This document shows positions 40,961 to 50,655 of a stretch of DNA of 64,000 bases, piece after piece. The notes beneath the pieces were generated by a model that ran no database searches, was not told where the DNA came from, and was given only the letters and a program-made list of their open reading frames with translations. The DNA lies in NCBI GenBank assembly GCA_017458225.1, contig JAFTFX010000022.1, positions 91,243 to 155,242 on the forward strand, read 5' to 3'. Made by a program: the position numbers and the translations under genes. Every line of letters starts with the position of its first letter. Position 1 is the stretch's first letter. The DNA comes from Prevotella sp. (lineage in GTDB: Bacteria > Bacteroidota > Bacteroidia > Bacteroidales > Bacteroidaceae).

Positions 40961-43900
40961 CTATTTCACCACTTTCCGCCCGTTGTGGATGTAGATGCCT
41001 TTCGATACGGGCTGACGGCCGACTTGACGGCCCTGCAGGTCGTAGAGGTTGCTGGTGGCTGAGGCATTCGCATGGTTGGAGATGGTCTGAATACCGGTAG
41101 AGGTGATGTAGGTGAGCTGCAGGTTGTCGAACCCGATAATCTTGATCTGACCGTTGGTGGTGTGGATGGCGGCAAGGGCGATGGTGGTCGAAGCGTCGCC
41201 ATCGCTCTCGAAATCCAGGGTGCCTTGCTGCCACTCATTCTTGTCGGCAAAGGCTGGCATACTGACCGTAGCACCGTTCTCCGTGCTGACGCTAACGGCG
41301 GCCTGACCGCCGTTACCACTCTGGTAGACATCGGCTGTCAGTTTGTAGACACCTTCAGGCAGGCGTATCTCTTGCTTCAGCGTGATGGTCGAGGCTCCCC
41401 AGTTCTGGCGCACCCAGTAGGTCTGGTTGCTGGTTGCCGACGGCTTGGGCAGTGAAGCAAAGAAGTTGGAGAAATAGAGGTCACCGCTCTTCATGGCTGT
41501 CAAGTCGTTCTCATTGACATTGGCAATGTCGATGCTCCAGCCGTTGGGCTGATAGATGGCGCGATCGCTGTTCACTCCGCTGCCCGTCATCTTCGTGTAC
41601 GTATCTTCGAAGTCGCCATTCTGCAAGGCCGTGGGCAGTTCTTTCTGTTCGTAGGCAAGACTCTGCTGCTGGCAGATCTCCTTGCGCGAGAGGGCCACGT
41701 CGTAGAGGCGCAGGTCGCTGATGGTGCCGCAGAAGTCCTGGTTGTCGTTGGCGTAGGCACCGTCCCACCACTGGGTGCGGCCGATGTAGTTGCGCGTGTC
41801 GGCAGCCAGTGCGTAGAGCTGGTAGGGCTCGTTCTGGTTCTGCGTGCCCGATGCATCCTCTACACCATTTATATATATGCGCGTGGTGCGCGTGGCAGCA
41901 TCGAAGGTGACCGCCATCTGGTAGTCGGTATTGGCCTTCAGCGTGGTCTTGCCGCTGACCATTGTCGTGGTGCCGCCGTTATGTTTGATGCCGGCGGCCA
42001 GCGCATTGGCACGCAGGAAGAGGCTGTTGCCCGAACCCGATCCGAAGTCGTAAAGGCGTGGCTGACCGGTGAGACTCTTGGCGTTGAAGCTGACCAGCAC
42101 GGTGTAGGAGCGCAGACCGCTGAGCAGACCTTCTGGAGCCAGACCGTACTTGTTGGAGGCAAAGCCCGTGGCGGTATTGGTTGTCTGGTTGAGGGGCTCC
42201 GGCAGCGTGTAGCGCAGGTTCTTCGTAATGTCGCGAGCCAAGGCTTTCACTTGGAAGTCGCGGCTCTTTGTGCCAATGGTGGCGGTGAGTGTCACGTCGG
42301 TATCGGCCTTCAGCGAGGCCAGTACGCCTGTTGACGAGATGGCTTTCTCGTTCGATGAGCTCCACTGCACGCTCTGTCCGAGCACCTCGGTGGGCAACAC
42401 CAGGTCGGTGCGTGTCTCGGCAGGCAGACTGATGGTCTGAAGGGCAATCTCTGCCAGCTGTGCCTCGATGTTGGCCTGCATCTGCTTCACCATTGATTGA
42501 ATAGTGATGGGTGAGGCCACGGCGTAGTAGTCGCTCATGGCAATGATGGAATGATTGTACTCGTCACCCTCGGCAAAGACCGTGCCGCCCGTGAGGGTCT
42601 CGATGGCAATGACCTGGTCGACGAGGCCGTTGCGGTAGGTGGTCAAGATGTGACCGTCGTAGGTCATGGAGAGCACCCAAGTCGTGAACTTTGTGGGGTG
42701 GTTGTCGCCGCTGGTACCGCTGCTCAGCGTAGCCCAGTCGTCGCTGGTGAGCAGGCGGTTCTGACTCTTATAGGTTTTGCCGTTGATGGTCACCACGGGG
42801 TAGTTGTCAGTGCCCAGCGTGTAGGTCATATTGCCTATGGTGAAGAGCTTGCCTTCGTACTTCGAGGCGTTCATGGCAAAGGCCAGATTAAGGGTTTTGC
42901 CGATGCCGAAGCAAAGGCAGTTGGGGCGTTCCCCCTCCTCGTCCTCTGGAGTCAGCTCTTCCTGCCAGTTGTAGTCGCAGTGTATGGCGGTGGGATAGCC
43001 CAAGGGGAAGCCTTGCTTCACAATCCAGTAATAATAGTCGCCGTTCATCCATACCAACCGCATGGGTGAGTTCTTCGACCCAGGGATGATGAACGGGCGG
43101 ATGTTGTTCTTGGCAGAGTTCTTCGTAATCTGCTCCGAACCGGCTACCTTGCCTTCGTCATCAATTGTGTATTTCCAGATTTCATAGACACCATCCTTGT
43201 CGTAGGCACCGTTCTTGGTGGGAATCGAGAGGTACATGTCGTTGATGTTCTCGGGGTCGATGGCCTGTCCGCCGCTGTAGCAGAGCTCGGTAGAGTTCCA
43301 GTTCTGGTGGAAGGCATGGCCACCGTATTGCACCCAGGTGTTCACCCATTTTGTGCCGTTCCATCGGGCATACCAGTACACATGGCTGGTCTTCGCATTG
43401 TCGATGTGCGGATAGGCCACCACAGGGTGTTCGTCTTTGTCGAGCGTGATCTGCCACACCCAGTTGCGGATGTTGGCCGTTTTGTCAATCACCGTGGCAG
43501 GATAGCTGTTGGCATAGCTGTCGGTCTTGTTCACATTGAACACACCATTATTAATAACAGAGAGTTGTTTGCCGTTCAGGTCGCGCAGGATGGGGCCGTT
43601 GCCGTTGTTGATGTCGATGACGTTGAAGTAGAGCCAGTTAGGCATTTCATTGTCAGGGTGGCCGGTGGTATAGCTCACGTAGATCTTATCCTTGCCGTTC
43701 GACTGGTACTTGGCATAGGGACGCGCACCTGTTGACTGCACAATCTGCTTCGGTCCGAAGTCGAACTGGCAGTCGCCGTTGGCATCGGGAATGGTCAGTC
43801 GGGCAATGGTGGGGTGCCAGTTGATGCCGCGCCAGCAGAGGTAGATGTGCTGAGGGTCGTCGCTCAGGATGAAGGGCGACGGATAGGTGGTGTTGGCCGA

Positions 43901-44308
43901 AGTGGCCAGTCGTTTCTCCTCGCCCAAGGCTGTGATGTCGCCAGGCTTCGTCGACACGCGATACCAAATGCAGGGTTCGTCGGTATGACGGGTGTAGAAA
44001 ATCATGACGCGCTCGTCGGGCAGTACGATGAACGTGGGGTTGTTGTGGTCGTCGGGCTGGAAGTAGCTGCGCACCAGCACGTCGGTCTTGCGATGCTTCA
44101 GCCAGTCGTATTGCGTGGCCTTTACGTTGCCGTGCACATCAATATAGCCAATGTAGGTGGCGTTGATGGTGCCGTCGGCATTCTCATAGTGGGTGGCTCG
44201 CGGGTCGGCAAACCAGCACCAAGCTCCCTCGTCGGCAACGATGTTCTGGGCGTGGCTGTCGGTCAATATGCCCATCAGGGCAATCAGTAGTGTCAGTAGC
44301 TTTTTCAT
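40961..44308 (-). CDS. Secreted BNR-4/LamG carbohydrate-active protein with T9SS-type tail
   Basis: 1115 aa. Signal peptide (LTLLIALMGILTDSHAQ), then a large BNR-4 beta-propeller region (about 20-480: GAWCWFADPRATHYENADG, LVRSYFQPDDHNNPTFIVLPD, FYTRHTDEPCIWYRVST, YLCWRGINWHPTIARL). An Ig-like segment follows (about 620-690), then a LamG/concanavalin-like domain (700-880, with DFGSGSGNSLFLRAN and YIGRTQWWDGAY), a jelly-roll carbohydrate-binding-like domain (900-1050), and a C-terminal sorting tail (NLYDLQGRQVGRQPVSKGIYIHNGRKVVK). BNR-4 propellers occur in polysaccharide lyases such as PL24/25 and related glycosidases. The substrate cannot be named. Outer-membrane export by the type IX system is inferred from the tail. 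Confidence 0.8.
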   Translation of the reverse strand: MKKLLTLLIALMGILTDSHAQNIVADEGAWCWFADPRATHYENADGTINATYIGYIDVHGNVKATQYDWLKHRKTDVLVRSYFQPDDHNNPTFIVLPDERVMIFYTRHTDEPCIWYRVSTKPGDITALGEEKRLATSANTTYPSPFILSDDPQHIYLCWRGINWHPTIARLTIPDANGDCQFDFGPKQIVQSTGARPYAKYQSNGKDKIYVSYTTGHPDNEMPNWLYFNVIDINNGNGPILRDLNGKQLSVINNGVFNVNKTDSYANSYPATVIDKTANIRNWVWQITLDKDEHPVVAYPHIDNAKTSHVYWYARWNGTKWVNTWVQYGGHAFHQNWNSTELCYSGGQAIDPENINDMYLSIPTKNGAYDKDGVYEIWKYTIDDEGKVAGSEQITKNSAKNNIRPFIIPGSKNSPMRLVWMNGDYYYWIVKQGFPLGYPTAIHCDYNWQEELTPEDEEGERPNCLCFGIGKTLNLAFAMNASKYEGKLFTIGNMTYTLGTDNYPVVTINGKTYKSQNRLLTSDDWATLSSGTSGDNHPTKFTTWVLSMTYDGHILTTYRNGLVDQVIAIETLTGGTVFAEGDEYNHSIIAMSDYYAVASPITIQSMVKQMQANIEAQLAEIALQTISLPAETRTDLVLPTEVLGQSVQWSSSNEKAISSTGVLASLKADTDVTLTATIGTKSRDFQVKALARDITKNLRYTLPEPLNQTTNTATGFASNKYGLAPEGLLSGLRSYTVLVSFNAKSLTGQPRLYDFGSGSGNSLFLRANALAAGIKHNGGTTTMVSGKTTLKANTDYQMAVTFDAATRTTRIYINGVEDASGTQNQNEPYQLYALAADTRNYIGRTQWWDGAYANDNQDFCGTISDLRLYDVALSRKEICQQQSLAYEQKELPTALQNGDFEDTYTKMTGSGVNSDRAIYQPNGWSIDIANVNENDLTAMKSGDLYFSNFFASLPKPSATSNQTYWVRQNWGASTITLKQEIRLPEGVYKLTADVYQSGNGGQAAVSVSTENGATVSMPAFADKNEWQQGTLDFESDGDASTTIALAAIHTTNGQIKIIGFDNLQLTYITSTGIQTISNHANASATSNLYDLQGRQVGRQPVSKGIYIHNGRKVVK

Positions 44309-44362
44309 ATTTATATTACAATTTGTTTGTTATTCAAACTGTTCTCTCTTCACTCTCCTCCT

Positions 44363-46417
44363 TTAACTCTTCAGTTCCGGATAGCTGATGCGAGTATGAT
44401 AGATGGTCTTCAGTTTTTCTATGAGCACCGTCTTGGCATACTGAATATCACGATAGGTGATGGGGCAGTCGCGGAAGAAACCGTCGTCGACCATTGAGTC
44501 GATGATGCGGTTTACCAGCGTGCGGATGCTCTGCTCGGTGTAGTCAGGCAGCGAGCGCGAGGCGGCCTCTACGGCATCGGCCATCATCAGAATGGCCTGC
44601 TCCTTGGTGAAGGGGTTGGGGCCAGGATAGGTGAAGAGCAGTTCGTCGATATCCTCGTCAGGATGCTCGTTCTTGTAGTTCACATAAAAAAACTTGGCCT
44701 TACCCAGTCCGTGGTGGGTGGAGATGAAGTTCTTGATGACCTCGGGCAGGTTGTGCTTGTCGGCCAGTTTCAGACCTTCGGTGACGTGACTGATAATCAT
44801 CTGTGCACTCTCAATGTCTGTGAGCTGTTCATGCGGATTGATGCCACCAGCTTGGTTCTCAGTGAAATAGATGGGGTTCTGAATCTTGCCGATGTCGTGG
44901 TAGAGAGCACCCGTTCTGACCAGTTGCGGCTTGGCTCCAATCTTGCGTGCTATCTCAGCGGCCAGGTTGCCCACCTGAATGCTGTGTTGGAACGTGCCGG
45001 GAGCCACCTCGCTCATGCGGCGGAGCAGTTCCTTGTTCATGTCGGAGAGTTCAATCAGCGTGATGTTCGAGGTATAGCCGAACATCTTTTCCATAATGTA
45101 GAGCAGAGGGTAGGTGCAGAACAGCACTAAGCCACAGGCTATCAGATAGTTGTAGGTGCTGGGGTCGATGCTTTGCAGGTTGGGTACAGTGATGAGATTG
45201 ATGGCCAGGTTCATCAGGCAGCTGGTCATCATGACGATGCCGGCCGTCCATAGCAACTGCGAACGGCTGGAGAGGTCGCGCAGGGAGAGAATGGCCGTCA
45301 GACCGGCTGTCATCTCCACGGCGATGAAAGCCATTGGCTGCTGTAGCACACAGGCACAGAGCAGAATCAGGACGGTGTGCGACATGAAAGCCGTTCGCGA
45401 ATCCATGAACACGCGAATGAAGATGGGCACCATCGTGAAGGGAATGATGAAGACATGCAAAATGTTGTGGCTGACCATCAGCGAGGCAACTACCGAGAAT
45501 AGCATCAGCAATGCATAGATCATGCCGATGGAGCGTGTCTTCTCGAAATACTCGGAGCGAAAGATGCTGAGGAAGACGGTGAAGCCAGTGATGAGCAACA
45601 GCACGTAGATGATTTCGCCAATGACCGTAGTCGTCAGTTGTGACTCGTCTTCCTGAATGCGCTCACTCTCGCGTTGAAACGATTCCAGCATTAGGTATTT
45701 CTGCTCGTCGACAATCATGCCTCGGTCGATGATTTTCTGGCCACGCTGTACCACGCCGCTGGCCTTGGGCACTGTGCTGGTCAGTTCTTGCTTGCTGATC
45801 TCGCTTCGTTCGCTGTCGTAGATCAGGTTGGGCACAAGGTAGTCATTCATGTCCAGTTCGGAGAAAATCTCCCGATGATGCTGAAAAGCCGGGTCGTTCA
45901 CCAACAGTTCGTAGGCCTGCTTGGCTGTGTGGGCTTCGGTGTATCGCATGCTGATGACGGTCTTGCCGTTGATGACCCTGATGGACTGCATGGAGTCTAT
46001 GTCGTCGCCCAATGGCGTCTGAGTGTCATAGATGCCTTTTGCATAGATGGTGTGCAGGCGGTTAGCAATGATTGTCTTATAGTCCTCGTAGTCGCCTACG
46101 ACTTTTGCATTGAAGTCTTGTATGAACTCACGCACTTTGATGTCGCCCGTCTCATTCTTCATGATGTAGTAGGGCTCATAGCCGCGCATTACGCTGTCGC
46201 ATTCGGCTTTCAGCGTGGCCTCGCTCTTGTAGACGGGGAAGTCGAAAGGTGCCGTCAGGTCGGCATAGCGCCACGGCTTGCCCAGTTCTATCTTAAAGGA
46301 TTGCTGGGTGTCGCGTGGCATGAACCAGACGATGACAGCTACGGTGACTAGAATGAGTGAAATGCGCATGACAATGTCGCGCCAGGTGAGGTTTACCTTG
46401 AGGTCTATATGCTTCAT
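44363..46417 (-). CDS. 7TM-HD (PgpH-like) phosphodiesterase
   Basis: 684 aa. One N-terminal membrane segment, an extracytoplasmic 7TMR-HDED domain (about 45-270), seven or so membrane segments (275-470), and a C-terminal HD domain with HDIGKIQNPIYFTENQ, HVTEGLKLADKHNLP, STHHGLGKAKFFY and MMADAVEAASRS. The HD residues needed for metal binding are present. PgpH relatives hydrolyse cyclic di-AMP. In Prevotella that role is plausible but inferred. It is divergent from gltX. Confidence 0.9.
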   Translation of the reverse strand: MKHIDLKVNLTWRDIVMRISLILVTVAVIVWFMPRDTQQSFKIELGKPWRYADLTAPFDFPVYKSEATLKAECDSVMRGYEPYYIMKNETGDIKVREFIQDFNAKVVGDYEDYKTIIANRLHTIYAKGIYDTQTPLGDDIDSMQSIRVINGKTVISMRYTEAHTAKQAYELLVNDPAFQHHREIFSELDMNDYLVPNLIYDSERSEISKQELTSTVPKASGVVQRGQKIIDRGMIVDEQKYLMLESFQRESERIQEDESQLTTTVIGEIIYVLLLITGFTVFLSIFRSEYFEKTRSIGMIYALLMLFSVVASLMVSHNILHVFIIPFTMVPIFIRVFMDSRTAFMSHTVLILLCACVLQQPMAFIAVEMTAGLTAILSLRDLSSRSQLLWTAGIVMMTSCLMNLAINLITVPNLQSIDPSTYNYLIACGLVLFCTYPLLYIMEKMFGYTSNITLIELSDMNKELLRRMSEVAPGTFQHSIQVGNLAAEIARKIGAKPQLVRTGALYHDIGKIQNPIYFTENQAGGINPHEQLTDIESAQMIISHVTEGLKLADKHNLPEVIKNFISTHHGLGKAKFFYVNYKNEHPDEDIDELLFTYPGPNPFTKEQAILMMADAVEAASRSLPDYTEQSIRTLVNRIIDSMVDDGFFRDCPITYRDIQYAKTVLIEKLKTIYHTRISYPELKS

Positions 46418-46455
46418 TTTGGGTCAGAATCAAGTGATTAATATCAAATCAGTGG

Positions 46456-46463
46456 CAAATTTA
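46456..46463 (-). promoter_or_regulatory. -7 box of the 7TM-HD gene
   Basis: TAAATTTG on the minus strand, match to TAnnTTTG, 38 bases before the ATG. Confidence 0.6.
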
Positions 46464-46496
46464 TATATAATTTTGCAGATTGCCAAAAAAAATGTG

Positions 46497-46504
46497 TAAC
46501 TTTG
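46497..46504 (+). promoter_or_regulatory. -7 box of gltX-waaA
   Basis: TAACTTTG matches TAnnTTTG, 22 bases before the gltX ATG. Confidence 0.72.
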
Positions 46505-46526
46505 CAGCCAAAATTCATTTAACGTC

Positions 46527-48044
46527 ATGACAGAGAGAAAAGTCAGAGTGCGTTTTGCACCAAGTCCGACCGGACCTTTGCATATTGGCGGCGTGCGCAC
46601 CGCCCTGTATAATTATCTGTTTGCCCGTCAGCATGGCGGCGATTTGGTCTTCCGCATTGAAGATACCGATACTACACGTTTTGTACCCCAGGCTGAGGCT
46701 TATATCATTGAGGCCTTCAACTGGCTGGGCATCAAGTTCGACGAGGGTGTTTCCTTCGGTGGACAGTATGGCCCCTACCGTCAGAGTGAGCGCCGTGACA
46801 TCTATAAAAAATATGTAAAGCAGCTGCTTGATGCAGGCAAAGCCTATATTGCTTTCGATACGCCCGAGGAACTGGATGCCAAGCGTGCCGAGATTCAGAA
46901 CTTCCAATACGACAACAAGACGCGCCTACAGATGCGCAACTCGCTGACAATGCCTGCCGACGAGGTGGAGCGTCTCATTGCCGAGGGCAAGCAGTATGTG
47001 GTACGCATCAAGATTGATGCCGGCGAAGAGGTGCTGGTCGACGATATGATTCGTGGCGAGGTGCGCGTGAAGAGCGATATCTTGGACGACAAGGTGCTCT
47101 ACAAAAGTGCCGACGAGCTGCCTACCTATCATCTGGCCAACATTGTTGACGACCACCTGATGGAAATCACCCACGTCATCCGTGGTGAAGAGTGGTTGCC
47201 GTCAGCTCCCCTACATGTCCTGCTCTACAAAGCCTTTGGCTGGCAGGACACCATGCCTCGCTTTGCCCATCTGCCCCTTCTCTTGAAACCGGATGGAAAA
47301 GGAAAACTCTCCAAGCGCGATGGCGACCGTCTGGGCTTCCCCGTGTTCCCACTCGACTGGAAGGACGAGGCTGGCAATGTCACCTCTACAGGCTATCGCG
47401 AACAGGGCTATTTCCCCGAGGCCGTTGTGAACTTCCTGGCTCTGCTGGGTTGGAACCCCGGCACCGAGCAGGAAATGTTCACACTCGACGAGCTGGTGCA
47501 GGCTTTCGATATCTCGAAGTGCTCGAAGGCTGGTGCTAAGTTTGCCTACGAGAAAGGCATCTGGTTCAACCACGAGTATATCTTGAAGAAGTCGGCCCAA
47601 GAAATTGCCGTTCTCTTTGAGCCTATTTGCCGTTCCCACGGTGTGCAGGAACCGTTCGCACGCATCGAACAGGTGGTCGGCATGATGAAAGACCGTGTGA
47701 ACTTCGTGAAAGAACTGTGGCCGCTGTGTTCGTTCTTCTTCGAAGCTCCTACAACCTACGATGAGAAGACGGCAAAGAAACGCTGGAAGGAAGACTCTGC
47801 CGAGACGCTCAGCGAGCTATGCACTGTGCTGGAAGGCATAGACGACTTCTCGCTGGAGAATCAAGAGCAGATCGTTCATAATTGGATAGAGAGCAAGGGA
47901 CTGAAACTGGGCAATGTGATGAATGCCTGGCGACTGGCACTCGTAGGCGAAGGCAAGGGTCCTGGCATGTTCGATATCTCTGCTCTCCTGGGCAAGGAAG
48001 AGACTATCCGTCGCACAAAGAAAGCCATTGAAATATTGGGTTAG
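46527..48044 (+). CDS. gltX: Glutamate--tRNA ligase
   Basis: 505 aa. Class I motifs: HIGH-like [12 protein letters not shown] in [13 protein letters not shown], and KMSKS-like [14 protein letters not shown]. The [21 protein letters not shown] region and anticodon-binding C-terminus are standard. GltX is the known target of E. coli HipA, and a HipA-family kinase operon is 24 kb away. A functional link cannot be shown here. It starts 22 bases after a -7 box, and waaA follows 2 bases after its stop. Confidence 0.97.
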   Translation: MTERKVRVRFAPSPTGPLHIGGVRTALYNYLFARQHGGDLVFRIEDTDTTRFVPQAEAYIIEAFNWLGIKFDEGVSFGGQYGPYRQSERRDIYKKYVKQLLDAGKAYIAFDTPEELDAKRAEIQNFQYDNKTRLQMRNSLTMPADEVERLIAEGKQYVVRIKIDAGEEVLVDDMIRGEVRVKSDILDDKVLYKSADELPTYHLANIVDDHLMEITHVIRGEEWLPSAPLHVLLYKAFGWQDTMPRFAHLPLLLKPDGKGKLSKRDGDRLGFPVFPLDWKDEAGNVTSTGYREQGYFPEAVVNFLALLGWNPGTEQEMFTLDELVQAFDISKCSKAGAKFAYEKGIWFNHEYILKKSAQEIAVLFEPICRSHGVQEPFARIEQVVGMMKDRVNFVKELWPLCSFFFEAPTTYDEKTAKKRWKEDSAETLSELCTVLEGIDDFSLENQEQIVHNWIESKGLKLGNVMNAWRLALVGEGKGPGMFDISALLGKEETIRRTKKAIEILG

Positions 48045-48046
48045 GT

Positions 48047-49267
48047 ATGTATAACATCATCATGTATCTGTACCAGCTGGGGGTCATCGTTGTGAGCCTT
48101 TTCAATGAAAAGGTGCGCAAGATGCGACAGGGTGAGCGCGAAGCGTTCAGCGTGCTTCGTCAGAAAGTAGACCCCAACGCACACTATGTGTGGGTGCATG
48201 CAGCCTCGCTGGGTGAGTTCGAGCAAGGGCGTCCCATCATCGAACAGATTCGCAAGGACCATCCGGAATATAAAATTCTGTTGACGTTCTTCTCTCCATC
48301 AGGCTATGAGGTGCGGAAGAACTATCAGGAAGCCGATATTATCTGCTATCTGCCCATTGACACGGCGACTAACGCACGCCGTTTCCTGCGCACCATTCGG
48401 CCGGAAATAGCTTTCTTCATCAAGTACGAGTTCTGGTACAACTACCTGCATATCCTGAAGCATCGTGGGGTGCCCGTCTACAGCGTTTCAAGTATTTTCC
48501 GCGAGGGACAAGTGTTCTTCAAGTGGTATGGTCGTCAGTATGGCCGCGTACTGAAGTGCTTCACCCATTTCTTTGTGCAGAACGAGACGAGCAAGGAACT
48601 GCTGGCACATATTGGCTTGACCAATGTCTCAATAACGGGTGACACTCGCTTCGACCGTGTGCTTCAGATTAAAGATGCCGCCAAGCAGCTGCCTATTGTT
48701 GAGCAGTTCATCGGCGATAGTCAGAAGGTGTTCGTGGCGGGCTCGTCGTGGCAGCCCGATGAAGAAATCTTCATCAAGTATTTCAATGCACATCCTGACT
48801 GGAAGCTCATCATTGCCCCTCATGTCATTGGTGAAGACCATCTGCAGCAGATTGAGGCTCTGCTTGCCGGTCGCAAGGTAGTGCGCTATACAAATGCTGG
48901 GAATTCTCTCTTCTCTTATGATGTTCTGATTATCAACTGTTTCGGACTGCTCTCCAGCATTTACAACTACGGAACGGTGACCTATGTAGGCGGAGGGTTC
49001 GGTGTCGGCATCCACAATGTGCTGGAAGCTGCCGTATGGAATGTTCCTGTGGTCATAGGTCCCAATAACAAGAAATTCCAGGAAGCGCAGGAACTGTTGA
49101 AGGTTGGCGGATGCTTTGAAATCAATGGCTATGAAGACTTCGAACGCTTGATGAATCGTTTCCAGAGCGATGCCGATTTCTTGCAAGAGGCTGGACAGCG
49201 GGCAGGCGACTACGTGAAAGGGAAAGCTGGCTCAACAGCCAAAGTCCTTTCAGCCGTGAAGTTCTAA
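48047..49267 (+). CDS. waaA: 3-deoxy-D-manno-octulosonic acid (Kdo) transferase
   Basis: 406 aa (a second ATG at 48062 is possible). An N-terminal membrane anchor (YLYQLGVIVVSLF) precedes the GT30 fold. The catalytic-Glu region is HAASLGEFEQGRPIIEQI, the conserved ligand motif KYEFWYNYL, and GGGFGVGIHNVLEAAVWNVPVVIGPN closes the C-terminal sugar-nucleotide half. It transfers Kdo to lipid A at the inner membrane. It follows gltX by 2 bases, so both are on one transcript. Confidence 0.95.
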   Translation: MYNIIMYLYQLGVIVVSLFNEKVRKMRQGEREAFSVLRQKVDPNAHYVWVHAASLGEFEQGRPIIEQIRKDHPEYKILLTFFSPSGYEVRKNYQEADIICYLPIDTATNARRFLRTIRPEIAFFIKYEFWYNYLHILKHRGVPVYSVSSIFREGQVFFKWYGRQYGRVLKCFTHFFVQNETSKELLAHIGLTNVSITGDTRFDRVLQIKDAAKQLPIVEQFIGDSQKVFVAGSSWQPDEEIFIKYFNAHPDWKLIIAPHVIGEDHLQQIEALLAGRKVVRYTNAGNSLFSYDVLIINCFGLLSSIYNYGTVTYVGGGFGVGIHNVLEAAVWNVPVVIGPNNKKFQEAQELLKVGGCFEINGYEDFERLMNRFQSDADFLQEAGQRAGDYVKGKAGSTAKVLSAVKF

Positions 49268-49364
49268 GAGTACATCCAGTAGCGGATGAATTAGGATGGG
49301 TGACGCTTTTTTGTTAACCGACAAAATAATTTTAGCTTTTTTTGCCCATTAAACATTTATTTCG

Positions 49365-49372
49365 TATCTTTG
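49365..49372 (+). promoter_or_regulatory. -7 box of the Rpn-like nuclease gene
   Basis: TATCTTTG, exact TAnnTTTG match, 42 bases before the ATG. Confidence 0.7.
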
Positions 49373-49414
49373 CCCCGTACAACGTTGAACTATATCATTG
49401 AATTGTAATCAACC

Positions 49415-50371
49415 ATGAATGTAGAAAACAAATATGTTCGTTTCGACTGGGCCGTGAAGCGCATGCTTCGCAACAAGGCGAATTTTGGTGTGTTGGAAGG
49501 TCTCATAACCGTCCTGCTGGGTGAGCCTGTGCATATCGTTGAGATACTGGAAAGTGAAGGTAATCAGGAAACAGAGGACGACAAGTTCAATCGTGTGGAT
49601 GTCAAAGCAAAGAACGACAAGGACGAGATATTCATTGTTGAAGTGCAATTGACACGCCAGCTCTATTATTTGGAGCGCATCCTCTATGGCGTTGCAAAGA
49701 CGCTGACTGAGCACATCAAGTTGGGACGGCTCTATAATGAAGTAAAGAAAGTCTATTCCATCAGTATTGTTTATTTCGACTTAGGTCAGGGCGATGACTA
49801 TTTGTATCATGGGCAGTCGTCTTTTATTGGTGTACACAGTGGCGATACACTGAAGATTTCGACCAAAGAGAGCGATGTCATCAAGATGAAAACACCCGAA
49901 GAAGTCTTTCCAGAGTATTTCATCATTCGGGTTAACGAATTCAATGATGTTGCGACCACACCGCTTGAAGAGTGGCTGGACTATCTGAAGAATGGCCATA
50001 TCAAGGATGACACGACGGCTCCAGGACTGATGGAAGCCAAAGAACGGCTTCAATATCTGACGATGGACAAAAATGACCGTATGGCCTATGACCGCCATTT
50101 GGATGCTATCATGGTTCAGGAAGACGTACTGACGACTGCAAAGATAGAGGGTCGTGCTGAAGGTCGTGCTGAGGGTCGTGCTGAAGGTCGTGCTGAAGGT
50201 CGTGCTGAAGGTCGTGCTGAAGGTCGTGCTGAAGGTCGTGCTGAAGGTCGTGCTGAAGGAGAACGTGCTAATTCTCTGGCTGTAGCCAAAAGATTAAAGG
50301 AACTGGGCATCGAGAATACAGTCATAGCACAAAGCACAGGATTGACACCCGACGAGATTCTTGCTTTATAA
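49415..50371 (+). CDS. Rpn family PD-(D/E)XK nuclease
   Basis: 318 aa. The start (YVRFDWAVKRMLRNKANFGVLEGLITVLLG) and the active-site region (FNRVDVKAKNDKDEIFIVEVQLTRQ, with Asp, Glu and Gln in place) fit the PD-(D/E)XK_2 Rpn/YhgA-like group, which includes recombination-promoting nucleases once annotated as transposases. Residues about 246-281 are nine GRAE units encoded by a 12-nt DNA repeat. The C-terminal helix pair (NSLAVAKRLKELGIENTVIAQSTGLTPDEILAL) is typical of the family. It stands alone and may act in phage defence or recombination. Confidence 0.87.
   Translation: MNVENKYVRFDWAVKRMLRNKANFGVLEGLITVLLGEPVHIVEILESEGNQETEDDKFNRVDVKAKNDKDEIFIVEVQLTRQLYYLERILYGVAKTLTEHIKLGRLYNEVKKVYSISIVYFDLGQGDDYLYHGQSSFIGVHSGDTLKISTKESDVIKMKTPEEVFPEYFIIRVNEFNDVATTPLEEWLDYLKNGHIKDDTTAPGLMEAKERLQYLTMDKNDRMAYDRHLDAIMVQEDVLTTAKIEGRAEGRAEGRAEGRAEGRAEGRAEGRAEGRAEGRAEGERANSLAVAKRLKELGIENTVIAQSTGLTPDEILAL
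50150..50257 (+). repeat. 12-nt tandem repeat, nine units, within the Rpn-like gene
   Basis: Nine nearly perfect units of GGTCGTGCTGAA (two carry GAG in place of GAA). The unit is a multiple of three, so copy-number change alters protein length without a frameshift. Confidence 0.95.
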
Positions 50372-50394
50372 TAGAATTTTTGTAATATTTGAAT

Positions 50395-50422
50395 AAATCC
50401 GCTGGGCATGCTCAGCGGATTT
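50395..50422 (+). terminator. Terminator after the Rpn-like gene
   Basis: AAATCCGCTG (50395-50404) pairs with CAGCGGATTT (50413-50422), 8-nt loop, followed by TGTATT. It lies 23 bases after the stop. Confidence 0.75.
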
Positions 50423-50502
50423 TGTATTATTGTCTCTAATTCGAAGGATGATGTATCTGCTTGTATAACAATACGTTACTTCTCCCAAAAATTTTCTTTC
50501 GT

Positions 50503-50655
50503 TTGGGAGAATTACTCCGAGCGTCTCGGAGTAATTCTCCGAAAGGCTCGGAGTGATTCTCCAAATGTCGCGGAGTATTACTCCAAACGTCATGTAGTAA
50601 CACTCCGGAATACTCGGAGTATTACTCCAAAAGGTCGGGAGCGTTACTCCGAAAA
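50503..50655. repeat. 22-nt-period repeat array overlapping the 3' end of the carbonic anhydrase gene
   Basis: CTCC recurs at 50515, 50537, 50559, 50581, 50603, 50625 and 50647, an exact 22-nt step over seven units. The unit is close to GGAGTAATTCTCCGAAAGGC and most units contain the small palindrome GGAGTnnTnCTCC. The last unit (TTACTCCGA) supplies the final Ser-Glu codons and stop of the minus-strand gene. Confidence 0.88.

Noticed and set aside
40840-41100. Plus-strand frame rich in Cys/Ile/Asn (CINCSDFCIN)
   Set aside because: It is the chance translation of the 21-nt repeat in the palindrome; the same pattern appears at 63663-63905 for the same reason.
46527-48044. GltX as the target of the HipT-like kinase
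   Set aside because: E. coli HipA acts on GltX, but HipT acts on TrpS, and both being in the window is no evidence of a link.
49415-50371. Insertion sequence transposase
   Set aside because: The family has been annotated as a transposase, but there are no terminal inverted repeats, no target duplication, and the PD-(D/E)XK motifs fit a nuclease.
50503-50655. CRISPR array
   Set aside because: The 22-nt units follow each other directly and no cas gene is near.
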